This document shows positions 1 to 8,546 of a stretch of 64,000 nucleotides of DNA, one piece after another. The stretch's first letter is position 1, and every line of letters begins with the position of its first letter. This DNA is from Alteromonas sp. V450 (GTDB lineage Bacteria; Pseudomonadota; Gammaproteobacteria; Enterobacterales; Alteromonadaceae). The DNA is taken from contig NZ_MODU01000004.1 of NCBI RefSeq assembly GCF_001885075.1, forward strand, positions 1,426,001-1,490,000, in the 5' to 3' direction. A program made the position numbers and the translations under genes. The notes below the pieces were generated by a model. It was not told where the DNA came from. It was given only the letters and a program-made list of their open reading frames with translations, and made no database searches.

Positions 1-474
1 CCTTTTGAATTTCCCAACGGCTTCAGCGAAGACTTATGTGAGATAGAGTTCGCGGCTGTAGCACATGCAAACCATCCTCTTCATCAGCTTGGTCGGACAC
101 TGACACTTGAGGACTTAAAATCACATCGGCAAATTGTAGTACGAGACTCGTCCGCAGAACGCAAGGCTGATGTCGGTTGGTTAGGCGCTGAGCAGCGGTG
201 GACAGTAAGCCATGTTAGAACGTCTTTAGATATTATTGCTCAAGGGCTTGGGTTTGCGTGGCTCCCTATTGCGATAATAGGGAAACAAATCGAAGATGGA
301 ACACTGATCCCTTTGCCACTTGATAACAACGCTGCACTGCGAAAGGCGCTTCTGTACCTTTCATTTGAAGATGGTGATGCGTTAGGTCCTGCCGCAAGGG
401 CATTTATTGGAGAGCTCCGCTATCAAACAATGAACCTTCCGACGTCTGCCTTTATGGATGGCTTAGGGCGCTAA
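1..474 (+). CDS. LysR-family regulator, C-terminal part (5' end outside window)
   Basis: An open frame runs from base 1 to a TAA at 472-474 and gives 157 residues with no start in the window. The protein resembles the effector-binding half of LysR-type regulators: a stretch ending in SHVRTSLDIIAQGLGFAWLP is typical of the second lobe, where residues after the conserved SLD turn line the ligand pocket. The DNA-binding helix-turn-helix would lie upstream. The target genes and effector cannot be inferred from what is visible. The next gene is convergent and only 6 bases away. Confidence 0.75.
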   Translation, partial: PFEFPNGFSEDLCEIEFAAVAHANHPLHQLGRTLTLEDLKSHRQIVVRDSSAERKADVGWLGAEQRWTVSHVRTSLDIIAQGLGFAWLPIAIIGKQIEDGTLIPLPLDNNAALRKALLYLSFEDGDALGPAARAFIGELRYQTMNLPTSAFMDGLGR

Positions 475-480
475 AAAGGG

Positions 481-1086
481 TTAGGCAAGGACCGCAGCGA
501 GCCTTTGCGCTCCGAACACAAATCCCAAAAGCGAGATAGAAACGCCAACCAACGCAACCGCACCATCATCTGTGGTCATTCCTATGGCCATAATAAGAAC
601 AGCAAACGCAGGTACCAGCCCCATAAAGGGAACTAACTCCAGCGGAACCATTACAAAACCACAACCAGCACAGCAAAGCGCAATCAGTGAACGAGAAACC
701 GGTTGTTTCATAAAGAAACAGCGAGGTACTAGAAACCGGTCAATACGAACCGCAGTTGGCTTTACTTTTTCCACCATTACTCTCAGTTGGTCTGCGTCGC
801 ATTCTAGGTTTAGTACTTTTTGCGGGAGCCACGGATTACGACGGCCGAGTAATATTTGCAAAGCAATGAGTAAAATTGTCCCACCCACTAAAGAAGGAAC
901 CCCAGGAATAGCACCAATCGGTGTACACGCAATAAACGAAGGGAGTGCTAACATAGGCCCAAAACCCCGTTTTTCCATCACATCCCAAAACTGGGAGAAT
1001 ACAAAAACGTCTTGACGAGTGCGCGGCTGCATTTTGCCAAGCAGTTCGTACAGCGTCATTGAACGTTCGGATCTTCTAACCCACAT
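481..1086 (-). CDS. ExoD-family membrane protein
   Basis: A 201-residue protein with several hydrophobic segments (about 45-60, 65-80, 130-155 and 160-200). It has the pattern of the exopolysaccharide synthesis ExoD family: a short soluble N-terminus with TLYELLGKM, a small-residue-rich FIACTPIGAIPGVPSL loop, and a cluster of helices at the end. ExoD was described in rhizobia as needed for exopolysaccharide production, but its biochemical role is unknown, so the function here is only a family assignment. An internal ATG at residue 10 (MTLYELL) is an alternative start. Confidence 0.75.
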   Translation of the reverse strand: MWVRRSERSMTLYELLGKMQPRTRQDVFVFSQFWDVMEKRGFGPMLALPSFIACTPIGAIPGVPSLVGGTILLIALQILLGRRNPWLPQKVLNLECDADQLRVMVEKVKPTAVRIDRFLVPRCFFMKQPVSRSLIALCCAGCGFVMVPLELVPFMGLVPAFAVLIMAIGMTTDDGAVALVGVSISLLGFVFGAQRLAAVLA

Positions 1087-1560
1087 GCCAATTCCCTTTC
1101 TATATTAAGATTTTAGTCACATAAATAGTTACCCAACAGACTCGCAGCCCTTTTGCAATTACACTTCGATTGAATGTGACTTGTCACCAAGTAACTCAAC
1201 GCGTTATTGCTTTAAAAGCAAAACGAAAAGGCTAGATTCGCAAGACAGACGCACTGTCTTTGTAAAACAAATCAAAGCGAAATATATGCCACAGCACAAT
1301 TCTTTGAATTATATAGAAAAAAGGAATGCTTTTTGCTGTACAAGTTTCACAGTATGGTGAAAGGTTTACAATATTCAATCTGAAAGGTTTGATATTTCGT
1401 ATATTTTCTTCACTAAGTATTTTTTACAGCAAAGAACTAGCAACACCGTCAATAAATTGATTTACAATCAAAAGGTAATGTTAGCAAACGTATATAACAA
1501 ATCAGACCTACCGGCACATTTACGGTGTGCCTTGGTGAATGTCTAGAAAAGGAAATCAAA
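1087..1560. other. intergenic region upstream of the signalling operon
   Basis: This is 474 bases of AT-rich DNA between two divergently oriented genes. Apart from a possible sigma-54 type promoter at 1323-1336 (separate entry), no gene, repeat or RNA is recognisable. Promoters for both the ExoD-like gene and the signalling operon should lie here. Confidence 0.6.
1322..1337 (+). promoter_or_regulatory. possible sigma-54 promoter
   Basis: A GG at 1323-1324 and a GC at 1335-1336 are separated by exactly ten bases, with TTTTTGCT at the -12 side. This fits the GG-N10-GC core of sigma-54 promoters but matches the wider consensus imperfectly. It lies about 225 bases before the NtrC-type regulator gene, which would be a long leader. 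This is a weak, inferred call. Confidence 0.3.
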
Positions 1561-2892
1561 GTGCTTACCGTATTATTAGTCGATGACGATACAGAATTTA
1601 CTGAAGTTGCATGTACCATAATTGAATTTCTGGGCCATGAAGTACTTACTGCCGCGACACTTGCCGAAGCGAGAGATTGGCTAGAAAAAGAAACATTTGA
1701 CCATGTGCTGCTTGATTTTATGCTACCGGATGGAAGTGGCGCACACTTGTTTAATGAGCTCGACGCACTTCCAAAGCGCCCCCGTATAACCCTTATCACT
1801 GGGCATCCGTCAGTAAAAGGGGTAATTAAAGGGCTTTGTGGCCCAAACATCGATTATTTAGTTAAACCGATCCAACGTGAAGAAATTGAAGCTGTTCTAA
1901 GTGGTAAGCCAAAGGAACATGCCCACGAGAAAGAAACGATAGAAAAACACTTCGATCTCCTCATTGGAGAATCTCCAATAATGAAAGAACTGTATAAGCT
2001 CATTTCTCGGGTGAGTAAAACCAGTGCTAACGTAATGCTTTTAGGGGAAAGCGGTGTTGGTAAAGAAGTTGTTGCAGCGGCTATTCACCGCGCGTCGGAA
2101 AGTGAGGGTCCTTATATAGCGACGAACTGTGGCGCTTTTTCAAAAGAATTGATAGGTAGTGAACTATTTGGTCACGAAAAAGGTGCTTTCACCGGTGCGG
2201 TAGGGCGCAAAGAAGGGGTATTTGAACAAGCTGAAGGTGGCACTCTTTTTCTCGATGAAATAACAGAAATGCCGATAGACATGCAGCCTAATCTTCTTAG
2301 AGTACTAGAAAATAAAGTGGTCATCCGAGTGGGGGGTACGAAAACAATTCCAGTTAACTGTCGCGTAGTCTCTGCGACAAACCGTACTATGGAAGAGATT
2401 GCGCAAAGCAAGGTGCTACGCGAAGACATCTATTTCCGCCTGGCAGTGTTCCCCATTACCATTCCGGCTTTAAGGGAACGTAAAGAAGATATTCCTTTAC
2501 TAGCAAAAACGTTTATTGACGAATTTAACAAAGACAATGGTGCGAACTTTAAATGGAAAGAAGGTCAGCTTGATACCCTCCAAGCTTACGATTGGCCAGG
2601 TAATGTACGTGAACTTCGTCACTTTGTTCACCGCGCGGCAATAATGAGCGACCCTGAACAAAGTGATATTGAACTGCCAAAAACAATTGAGTCTCCTTTT
2701 GCACAAAAACAAAGCACGACCCCTGCCCTTCAGGCAGGTCGAACCATTGAAGATGTAGAAAAAGAGCTCATCTACGCGACATTGGAGAAAGTTAACGGAA
2801 ACAAAACAATGGCAGCTGATATGTTGGGCATAAGCACTAAAACGCTCTATAACCGACTCCACGCTTACGGTGATTTAAGCAAAGAAGACTAG
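1561..2892 (+). CDS. NtrC-type sigma-54-dependent response regulator
   Basis: A 443-residue regulator with three parts. A receiver domain covers residues 1-115 (acidic pocket VDDD, phospho-acceptor Asp52 in LLDFMLPDG, Lys in LVKP). An AAA+ domain covers about 125-355 (Walker A GESGVGKE, the sigma-54 contact loop GAFTGA, Walker B GGTLFLDEI). A Fis-type helix-turn-helix covers about 400-440 (MAADMLGISTKTLYNRL). It should use ATP to open promoters bound by sigma-54 polymerase when phosphorylated. I chose the GTG at 1561 because AAAAGGAAA lies seven bases upstream; a GTG at 1525 in the same frame has no such site. It opens a five-gene signalling operon, and its partner kinase is probably one of those encoded downstream. 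Confidence 0.93.
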   Translation: MLTVLLVDDDTEFTEVACTIIEFLGHEVLTAATLAEARDWLEKETFDHVLLDFMLPDGSGAHLFNELDALPKRPRITLITGHPSVKGVIKGLCGPNIDYLVKPIQREEIEAVLSGKPKEHAHEKETIEKHFDLLIGESPIMKELYKLISRVSKTSANVMLLGESGVGKEVVAAAIHRASESEGPYIATNCGAFSKELIGSELFGHEKGAFTGAVGRKEGVFEQAEGGTLFLDEITEMPIDMQPNLLRVLENKVVIRVGGTKTIPVNCRVVSATNRTMEEIAQSKVLREDIYFRLAVFPITIPALRERKEDIPLLAKTFIDEFNKDNGANFKWKEGQLDTLQAYDWPGNVRELRHFVHRAAIMSDPEQSDIELPKTIESPFAQKQSTTPALQAGRTIEDVEKELIYATLEKVNGNKTMAADMLGISTKTLYNRLHAYGDLSKED

Positions 2893-2907
2893 TTTGGCGA
2901 GGTGAGT

Positions 2908-3132
2908 ATGACAAAAGACGAGTTTTCGAAAATGAGTGTTTTTGTGCATGATGCGCGAAAACCTCTTAATAGAATTTCGATGCAAGCTGAGCTGGTTAAG
3001 ATGGCTATTAACGGCGAAGTACCGCCCGAGAAGGCGCTTGCGTCGTTAGATAAAATAATAAGTAGCGCTAAAGACTGCAGCAACACGCTGACGGAGATGA
3101 CTTCAGTTTTCGCTGACAATATTTCGGAATAA
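2908..3132 (+). CDS. stand-alone histidine-kinase DHp (HisKA-like) protein
   Basis: This 74-residue protein consists almost only of a segment resembling the dimerisation/phospho-acceptor helix pair of histidine kinases. His14 sits in VHDARKPLNRISMQAELV, comparable with SHDLRNPL in kinases, and a second helix follows (KALASLDKIISSAKDCSNTL). No ATPase domain follows: the stop codon comes soon after. The ATG at 2908 is preceded by CGAGG five bases away; a GTG at 2902 is also possible. It lies 15 bases after the regulator stop and 3 bases before the CHASE3 kinase. It may be a phosphotransfer intermediate or a dimer-competing inhibitor. Pseudogene decay of a larger kinase is less likely because the frame is clean and the spacing operon-like. 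Confidence 0.7.
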   Translation: MTKDEFSKMSVFVHDARKPLNRISMQAELVKMAINGEVPPEKALASLDKIISSAKDCSNTLTEMTSVFADNISE

Positions 3133-3135
3133 ACG

Positions 3136-4650
3136 ATGATAACAAAGGTACTTTCATCCCTTTACAGCTGGATCATCTTAGTTGTCTTGGTGATAGTCGT
3201 CATTACCGCTAATTCGTTTTATGTGGTAAGTACACTTAACGATTTATCTGCCTTAGAGGCACGGTTGTTTACTACCAACCGTGTAATAAATGCAGTGAAT
3301 CGTCTACATGTTGCGGTGTTAAGGGTTGAGTCTGGACAGCGTGGATATATGCTTACCAAGGACGATAATTATCTTGCTGATTATACCGAAACCCTAGGTG
3401 TAATCAGCGAATTGATGGATGAAGTAGAAGTGAGTTCATTTTCTTCTGATATCAACAATCAATCTGAACGCATAGGCGAACTTCTCTCTCTTACTAAGCA
3501 AAAAGTTAACGAGGTAATCGAAGTCGTCGAACTCATCAAAGAGGGAAAAGAGCAAACAGCCGTAAATTTGGTTCATAGCGATAAGGGCATTCAGTTGTAT
3601 CGTCGATTTGAAACTTTGTTTCGCGAAATTGATGAGTCTGAAAGAGACATGCAGGGCACGCATTTAGCAAACTTAATGAGCCTTCGAAGGGATTCTGTCA
3701 ACACGCTAATCATTTCTGCAGCAACAACTTTGTTACTTATCATAACGGTTTTTCTGTTGTTAAAAATAAATTCCAGAGAACATGAAAAGTACCAAGCAGA
3801 TCTTGAGGCTATTAACGAAGATTTGGAATCCAGAATAGCGGAACGTACACAAGAGCTCAGCATATATTCCGATGAACTTGCCAGAAGTAACCGAGAGTTA
3901 GAAGACTTTGCGTTTGTCGCATCCCACGACCTACAAGAGCCTCTAAGAAAAATCCGTGCCTTTGGCAACCGCCTAGAGTCTGGATATGCAGATGTCATTG
4001 ATGAAAGGGGCCAAGACTTCTTAGCCCGAATGCTCAATGCGGCTGAAAGGATGTCGATGTTAATTTCAGATCTTCTGGCTTTCTCGCGCGTGTCAACCCG
4101 TGGTAAAGATTTTGTTGATGTCGACCTCAATAAAGCGGTCGCAAGTGTCGTCAGCGATTTAGAGATTGCGATTGAAGAAAAATCGGCACAGGTAGACATT
4201 GACACACTCCCCCAACTGCGCGGAGACAAGTCACAGCTGGAACAGCTTTTTCTCAACTTAATTTCAAACGCACTGAAGTTTCAAAAAGAAGGTGTTACGC
4301 CCAAGGTTTTAATTACTCACTCTACTCCTAGTAACAAAGAAACGTCCGACGTTTTACTTTCAGAAGAATATCAATGGGCGAAAATACAGGTTAAGGACAA
4401 TGGCATTGGGTTTGATCAAGCATTTGCAGAGAAGATTTTCGCGCCTTTTCAACGTCTACACGGGAGAGCGGAGTACAAAGGCACCGGAATTGGCCTCGCT
4501 GTGTGCAGAAGGATTGTAGAGCGCCACAACGGACAAATTACAGCTGCTAGCTCTCAAGGAGATGGCGCTACGTTCACTATCTTATTGCCTATCGATAGCG
4601 AACCTTTTGGAACAAACAATAATAATGGAGAAACACAAGATGACGCGTAA
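3136..4650 (+). CDS. membrane histidine kinase with CHASE3 sensor
   Basis: A 504-residue sensor kinase. Transmembrane helices at about 11-32 and 190-210 flank a helical periplasmic region with the CHASE3 signature (VESGQRGYMLTKD). A coiled coil covers about 212-256. The HisKA domain has phospho-acceptor His264 in SHDLQEPLRKI, as in phytochrome-like kinases. The ATPase domain shows the N box (NLISNALKF), G1 (DNGIGF), F box (FAPFQRLH) and G2 (GTGIGLAV). CHASE3 ligands are not known. The gene starts 3 bases after the DHp mini-protein and overlaps the next receiver gene by 11 bases, so translation is probably coupled. Confidence 0.93.
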   Translation: MITKVLSSLYSWIILVVLVIVVITANSFYVVSTLNDLSALEARLFTTNRVINAVNRLHVAVLRVESGQRGYMLTKDDNYLADYTETLGVISELMDEVEVSSFSSDINNQSERIGELLSLTKQKVNEVIEVVELIKEGKEQTAVNLVHSDKGIQLYRRFETLFREIDESERDMQGTHLANLMSLRRDSVNTLIISAATTLLLIITVFLLLKINSREHEKYQADLEAINEDLESRIAERTQELSIYSDELARSNRELEDFAFVASHDLQEPLRKIRAFGNRLESGYADVIDERGQDFLARMLNAAERMSMLISDLLAFSRVSTRGKDFVDVDLNKAVASVVSDLEIAIEEKSAQVDIDTLPQLRGDKSQLEQLFLNLISNALKFQKEGVTPKVLITHSTPSNKETSDVLLSEEYQWAKIQVKDNGIGFDQAFAEKIFAPFQRLHGRAEYKGTGIGLAVCRRIVERHNGQITAASSQGDGATFTILLPIDSEPFGTNNNNGETQDDA

Positions 4651-5092
4651 ACAAACACAACCTATTAATATTTTAATGGCAGATGATGATGAAGATGATC
4701 GTTTGCTTACTGTTGATGCGCTTAAAGAAAGCCGCGTGCTGAACAATTTATTTTGTGTAGAAGATGGCGTTGAGCTACTTGAATTTCTGCGTCATGAAGG
4801 AAAATATTCAGATCCTGCTACAGCACCTCGTCCCAGTCTTATTCTTCTCGACTTAAACATGCCTCGAAAAGATGGAAGAGAAGCCCTTCAGGAACTTAAA
4901 AACGACCCGAAACTTCGCAGCATACCCGTAGTTATCTTGACGACATCGAAAGAAGAAGAAGACATGCTAAGAGGTTATGATTTAGGGTGTGCATCTTACA
5001 TTACGAAGCCAGTAAATTTTGAAGGATTGGTCGAACTAATGCGCGCGCTGGGTCGTTATTGGATTGAATTCGTAGAATTACCGCACGAATAA
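4640..5092 (+). CDS. single-domain response regulator, Rcp1-like
   Basis: A 150-residue receiver with no output domain. The acidic cluster is ADDDEDD, the phospho-acceptor is Asp71 in LLDLNMPRKDG, then ILTTS and the conserved Lys in ITKPVNFEG. The long loop between beta-2 and the phospho-acceptor (residues about 51-65) is typical of Rcp1, the partner of cyanobacterial phytochrome, and matches the SHDLQEPL-type kinase encoded just before. The ATG at 4640 is preceded by GGAG nine bases upstream and overlaps the kinase stop; an ATG at 4625 is also in frame. It probably acts by protein-protein contact or as a phosphorelay step. Confidence 0.9.
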   Translation: MTRKQTQPINILMADDDEDDRLLTVDALKESRVLNNLFCVEDGVELLEFLRHEGKYSDPATAPRPSLILLDLNMPRKDGREALQELKNDPKLRSIPVVILTTSKEEEDMLRGYDLGCASYITKPVNFEGLVELMRALGRYWIEFVELPHE

Positions 5093-5103
5093 CGGAGTAG
5101 TGG

Positions 5104-7170
5104 ATGTCGGAGGTTATAAAAGTATTATTGATTGAGGATGATGAAGATGACTACTTCTTAACCTCTGATTACCTTGCGCAATGCGAATCACCGAAGTTCG
5201 AACTAACTTGGGTGACCAACAGTCGAGATGCTGTGGAATCTCTCAAGACACAGCGCTTTGATTTATGTTTATTAGATTACTTACTGGGCGCCGAGAATGC
5301 GATTGACGTGCTAAGCGCACTAAAATCGAATCAGATAAACTTGCCAGTCGTTATTCTTACAGGGCAATCAGACGCCGCCGTCGACGAAATGGTCATGCGA
5401 GCTGGTGCAGCGGATTATCTGCAAAAAGCCGAAATTGAATCACCGCGTTTCATGAGAACTATTCGCTATGCGATGGTCAGACGCGACATTGAAAATGAAA
5501 GGATAGAACGCAATAAAGTTGAGCAAAAAAATAAGGCGAAAGATAAGTTCCTTGCTCATTTAGGCCACGAGTTAAGAACGCCGCTTACTTCAATACTAGG
5601 CTATACAGAGTTGCTTATTGACGATGCTCGCAACAGCCCGTTTCAGCAAGAGCTGTCAATTATTCACTCAAATGGTAAGCATCTGCTTAGCTTACTTAAT
5701 GATCTTCTCGACATGTCACGCATTATGGCGGACAAACTCGAATTGAACATAAAATCTATAAATCTATCCGCGTTCTTAACTGATATTCATTCATTAATGC
5801 AGTTGAATGCCAAAGACAAAGGCCTCAGTTTACATGTTGTTTCAAAAACCAAAATCCCTGAGTTTATTAGCACCGACCCTACTCGACTACGCCAAGTACT
5901 GTTGAACCTTATTTCAAACGCCGTAAAATTTACCGACAAAGGCAGCATCACGCTTACCATTGAGCTGCATGAAATGAACCATCATCAGGGCACACCGCCG
6001 TTACTTCGCTTCTCGGTAGACGATACGGGTATCGGTATGCCACCTGACAAGCTGCAAAATATATTTCAACCATTCGAGCAAATTGAAGATGTAATGAGAG
6101 CAAATCACGGCGGCGCTGGTCTCGGGTTAGCTATTTGCAAAGAATTGGTTACAAAACTGGGTGGAGATATTGCTGTCACCTCTAGAATGGGAGAAGGCAG
6201 TACATTCACGTTTGACATACTACCAGGTGATATAACTGAGCAACCCAGAGTAGAGTTAGAACTTGGACAGTTACAGCCGGTCGAGTCGAGCAGCATAAAC
6301 CTTGATGTGACTGGGCGAGTTTTGATCGTCGATGATTTACGTGAAATTCGGCGTTTAACAGGTCATTTGGTTAGTCAGTCTCAAGCAGAAATCAGTTACG
6401 CTGAGAACGGCGTTAAAGCGCTGGAAGCAGTATTGCAGGCAGACGAACATAATCAACCGTTCGACTTGGTGTTAATGGACATTCATATGCCGGTAATGAA
6501 CGGTATTGAAGCGCTCCATGCTATTAGACGACATGGTAAAAATATTCCAGTTATTGCTGTTACCGCCGCCAGTCGAAAAGGTTTACGGGAGTCTCTCATT
6601 CGAGAAGGGTTTAACGACGTTATCGGTAAGCCAATTGACCGTTTTGCACTGGCTAACTTATTAGCACAATATTTGCCACCTGGTGACCATGTGACCTTTA
6701 CTAATGTCGAAAATCAGATTGCCGATATGCCACTGGAAAAACCATATGCACCTGAATTAAACACACGCCGCTCGGGCGACAAAGACACAGCCTTAGAGAG
6801 TGCTCAGCAGGCATCTGTTAAGGAAAGAAACCAAGTTTTGGTCATTGAAGATGACGACGATGCTGCCGAACTGTTGCAGTTGTTTTTATCGCATTTAGGA
6901 CATCAGGTAACAATTGCCAGCTGTGGCAGCGATGCGCTTGAAATTGCAGCTAACAGTGGTTTTGACAACATTCTAATGGATTTGACCCTACCTGACTATG
7001 ATGGTTACTCACTCGCAGGGGAAATAAAAAAGGTGCAGCCTGACGCAAAGATTACCATTGTCAGTGGTCATGAAGCAGACCAGGAAAGCATGTCGAAAAT
7101 AGGTATTCATAATGCGTTACTGAAACCCGTTACAAAAGATGACCTCGCTGAGATCATGAGCAAAGAATAG
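5104..7170 (+). CDS. hybrid histidine kinase, REC-HisKA-HATPase-REC-REC
   Basis: A 688-residue soluble protein with no transmembrane segment. The order is REC1 (about 4-125, Asp58 in LLDYLLG), a short linker helix, HisKA (His155 in GHELRTPL), an ATPase domain (about 255-375: NLISNAVKF, DDTGIG, GAGLGLAI), REC2 (about 405-525, Asp459 in LMDIHMPVMNG) and REC3 (about 575-688, MDLTLPDYDG). Input therefore comes through phosphorylation of REC1 by another kinase, or by partner binding, and output through the tandem C-terminal receivers. It has no Hpt domain, which makes the stand-alone DHp protein in the same operon a candidate transfer partner. It starts 11 bases after the previous gene and is the last gene of the operon. 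Confidence 0.92.
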   Translation: MSEVIKVLLIEDDEDDYFLTSDYLAQCESPKFELTWVTNSRDAVESLKTQRFDLCLLDYLLGAENAIDVLSALKSNQINLPVVILTGQSDAAVDEMVMRAGAADYLQKAEIESPRFMRTIRYAMVRRDIENERIERNKVEQKNKAKDKFLAHLGHELRTPLTSILGYTELLIDDARNSPFQQELSIIHSNGKHLLSLLNDLLDMSRIMADKLELNIKSINLSAFLTDIHSLMQLNAKDKGLSLHVVSKTKIPEFISTDPTRLRQVLLNLISNAVKFTDKGSITLTIELHEMNHHQGTPPLLRFSVDDTGIGMPPDKLQNIFQPFEQIEDVMRANHGGAGLGLAICKELVTKLGGDIAVTSRMGEGSTFTFDILPGDITEQPRVELELGQLQPVESSSINLDVTGRVLIVDDLREIRRLTGHLVSQSQAEISYAENGVKALEAVLQADEHNQPFDLVLMDIHMPVMNGIEALHAIRRHGKNIPVIAVTAASRKGLRESLIREGFNDVIGKPIDRFALANLLAQYLPPGDHVTFTNVENQIADMPLEKPYAPELNTRRSGDKDTALESAQQASVKERNQVLVIEDDDDAAELLQLFLSHLGHQVTIASCGSDALEIAANSGFDNILMDLTLPDYDGYSLAGEIKKVQPDAKITIVSGHEADQESMSKIGIHNALLKPVTKDDLAEIMSKE

Positions 7171-7345
7171 GTTAAGAAATATTTACAAAAGTATGAAAGA
7201 AACGGGCAGCGTTAGCCTCAATCTTTTTTAAAACAAAACACTCACCGAAAATTTATGCATAAATATCAAATCGTTAGGGTTATGGCGATGATTGGTATAC
7301 GCGTTGCACCTTCTTACTTGAACCAACAATATTAAGGAGAGTATT

Positions 7346-7675
7346 ATGGCTACGCAAACGTCATCGAAGAATCAATCAACGAAGACTAACAGTGCAAATG
7401 GTGTTAACCACCCTTCTCACCCTGTTACTGATCAACTCAAAGCTTCGCTCCATGCTTCGGTAGATAAACTTGCAGATAGTGCTGGTATTGCAGAACAGAA
7501 CATTCGCGAATCTGCGTCTTCGTCGGCACAGAATATGTCAGCAAGGAAGCGTCTAGCCGAGCAAAAATGGCAAGCATCTAAAGTGCGTAAATACGCGATA
7601 GAAAATCCCGTTGCAACGGCAGGCATCGCGTTTGCCGCTGGCATGCTTGTAACGTCGTTGCTCCGTAAAAAGTAA
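7346..7675 (+). CDS. ElaB/YqjD (DUF883)-like membrane-anchored protein
   Basis: A 109-residue protein. It has a polar, alanine/serine-rich helical body and one C-terminal hydrophobic segment (about 87-106) followed by RKK. The end, with NPVATAGIAFAAGM, is typical of the ElaB/YqjD/DUF883 family, C-tail-anchored inner-membrane proteins; E. coli YqjD associates with ribosomes in stationary phase. GGAGAG lies just before the ATG. The next gene is a YqjE-like protein, reproducing the yqjD-yqjE order. Confidence 0.8.
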   Translation: MATQTSSKNQSTKTNSANGVNHPSHPVTDQLKASLHASVDKLADSAGIAEQNIRESASSSAQNMSARKRLAEQKWQASKVRKYAIENPVATAGIAFAAGMLVTSLLRKK

Positions 7676-7690
7676 GGCGAGTAGTAATCA

Positions 7691-8215
7691 ATGGAATTAC
7701 CTGATTTTCACAAGGCAAGCTTTAGCTTGAGTCATGAAAATCCCTTCCGCCTGACACCTCCAAAGGAGCAGGCGGAAGGCACAGGGTTTCATAAGGCGTC
7801 CGCGCGCGATCATGAGAACGCAGAGCGCGCGCCGTCATCACATGACAACGAATACCCAAACCCTAAATTCAGTGAACTTTTTGAATCAATAAAATACGCC
7901 GTAGACCAGCGAAAAGCACAGAGCATCGCATTTTTTGACCTCGCAAACAGCGAAGTTATGCTTATAAAGAAAAGTATTTGTATCACTGTTTTTGCATGCT
8001 TAGCAGCATTTGCGGTTGGCACAGTTTGCTGGCTACTTCTAAACTTCTTTATTGGCAGTATTTTGTATGAGATAGGCTTAAGCCTATCACTAACCGGAGC
8101 CAGCCTTTTAGTACTTAACTTTGCAACTGCTCTGTCGCTTTTCAAATTTGCAAGAAGCGCCTATCAATACGTTAGCCTACATCGAATAATCAGGCTAATC
8201 GAACGTGCGCTCTAG
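7691..8215 (+). CDS. YqjE-like / phage-holin-family (DUF1469) membrane protein
   Basis: A 174-residue protein with a long polar N-terminus (about 1-85) and two hydrophobic segments (about 96-120 and 125-152) separated by a short loop. This matches the YqjE/DUF1469 holin-superfamily layout, although the N-terminal extension is longer than usual. It lies 15 bases after the YqjD-like gene and is presumably co-transcribed with it. The function in E. coli is unknown beyond co-regulation with stationary-phase genes. Confidence 0.7.
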   Translation: MELPDFHKASFSLSHENPFRLTPPKEQAEGTGFHKASARDHENAERAPSSHDNEYPNPKFSELFESIKYAVDQRKAQSIAFFDLANSEVMLIKKSICITVFACLAAFAVGTVCWLLLNFFIGSILYEIGLSLSLTGASLLVLNFATALSLFKFARSAYQYVSLHRIIRLIERAL

Positions 8216-8255
8216 TCCATTTTGAATCACTTTTGCGTTAAGGGAGCAATACACT

Positions 8256-8513
8256 GTGAATATTTTTCTAACATCGGCTATGCACGACATCGCTCAAAAA
8301 GAACATGCTTATTTTGCACAAAAACATCATGCTGACGTTGCGCGTTTACAGGCGAAGCGCCAATGTAAGTTAGCCATGGGAAAACCTGAGGTACTGCTAG
8401 CAATTTCCGCTGCAGGTGCTTATAAAGGTGCTGTAGACGCAAAGCCTCGTGCTAAACGTAACCAGGCACTTCTGTCTTTAGGCAGAACCGCATTGTTCTC
8501 ACTTTTTCAATAA
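8256..8513 (+). CDS. small basic protein, possible YqjK counterpart
   Basis: An 85-residue basic protein with a GTG start preceded by GGGAG. It has no membrane helix of full length. By position (third after YqjD- and YqjE-like genes) and by its size and charge it could correspond to E. coli YqjK, but I see no decisive motif. Treat as hypothetical. Confidence 0.55.
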   Translation: MNIFLTSAMHDIAQKEHAYFAQKHHADVARLQAKRQCKLAMGKPEVLLAISAAGAYKGAVDAKPRAKRNQALLSLGRTALFSLFQ

Positions 8514-8546
8514 AAATTTGTACCTACTGATGTAAAAGGATGCTTT

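Noticed and set aside
572-1015. Plus-strand open frame opposite the ExoD-like gene
   Set aside because: It is the antisense shadow of a gene with clear membrane-protein features and has no family resemblance.
2902-3132. DHp mini-protein as a pseudogene
   Set aside because: The frame is intact, has a ribosome-binding site and operon-like spacing on both sides, and keeps the His-containing motif.
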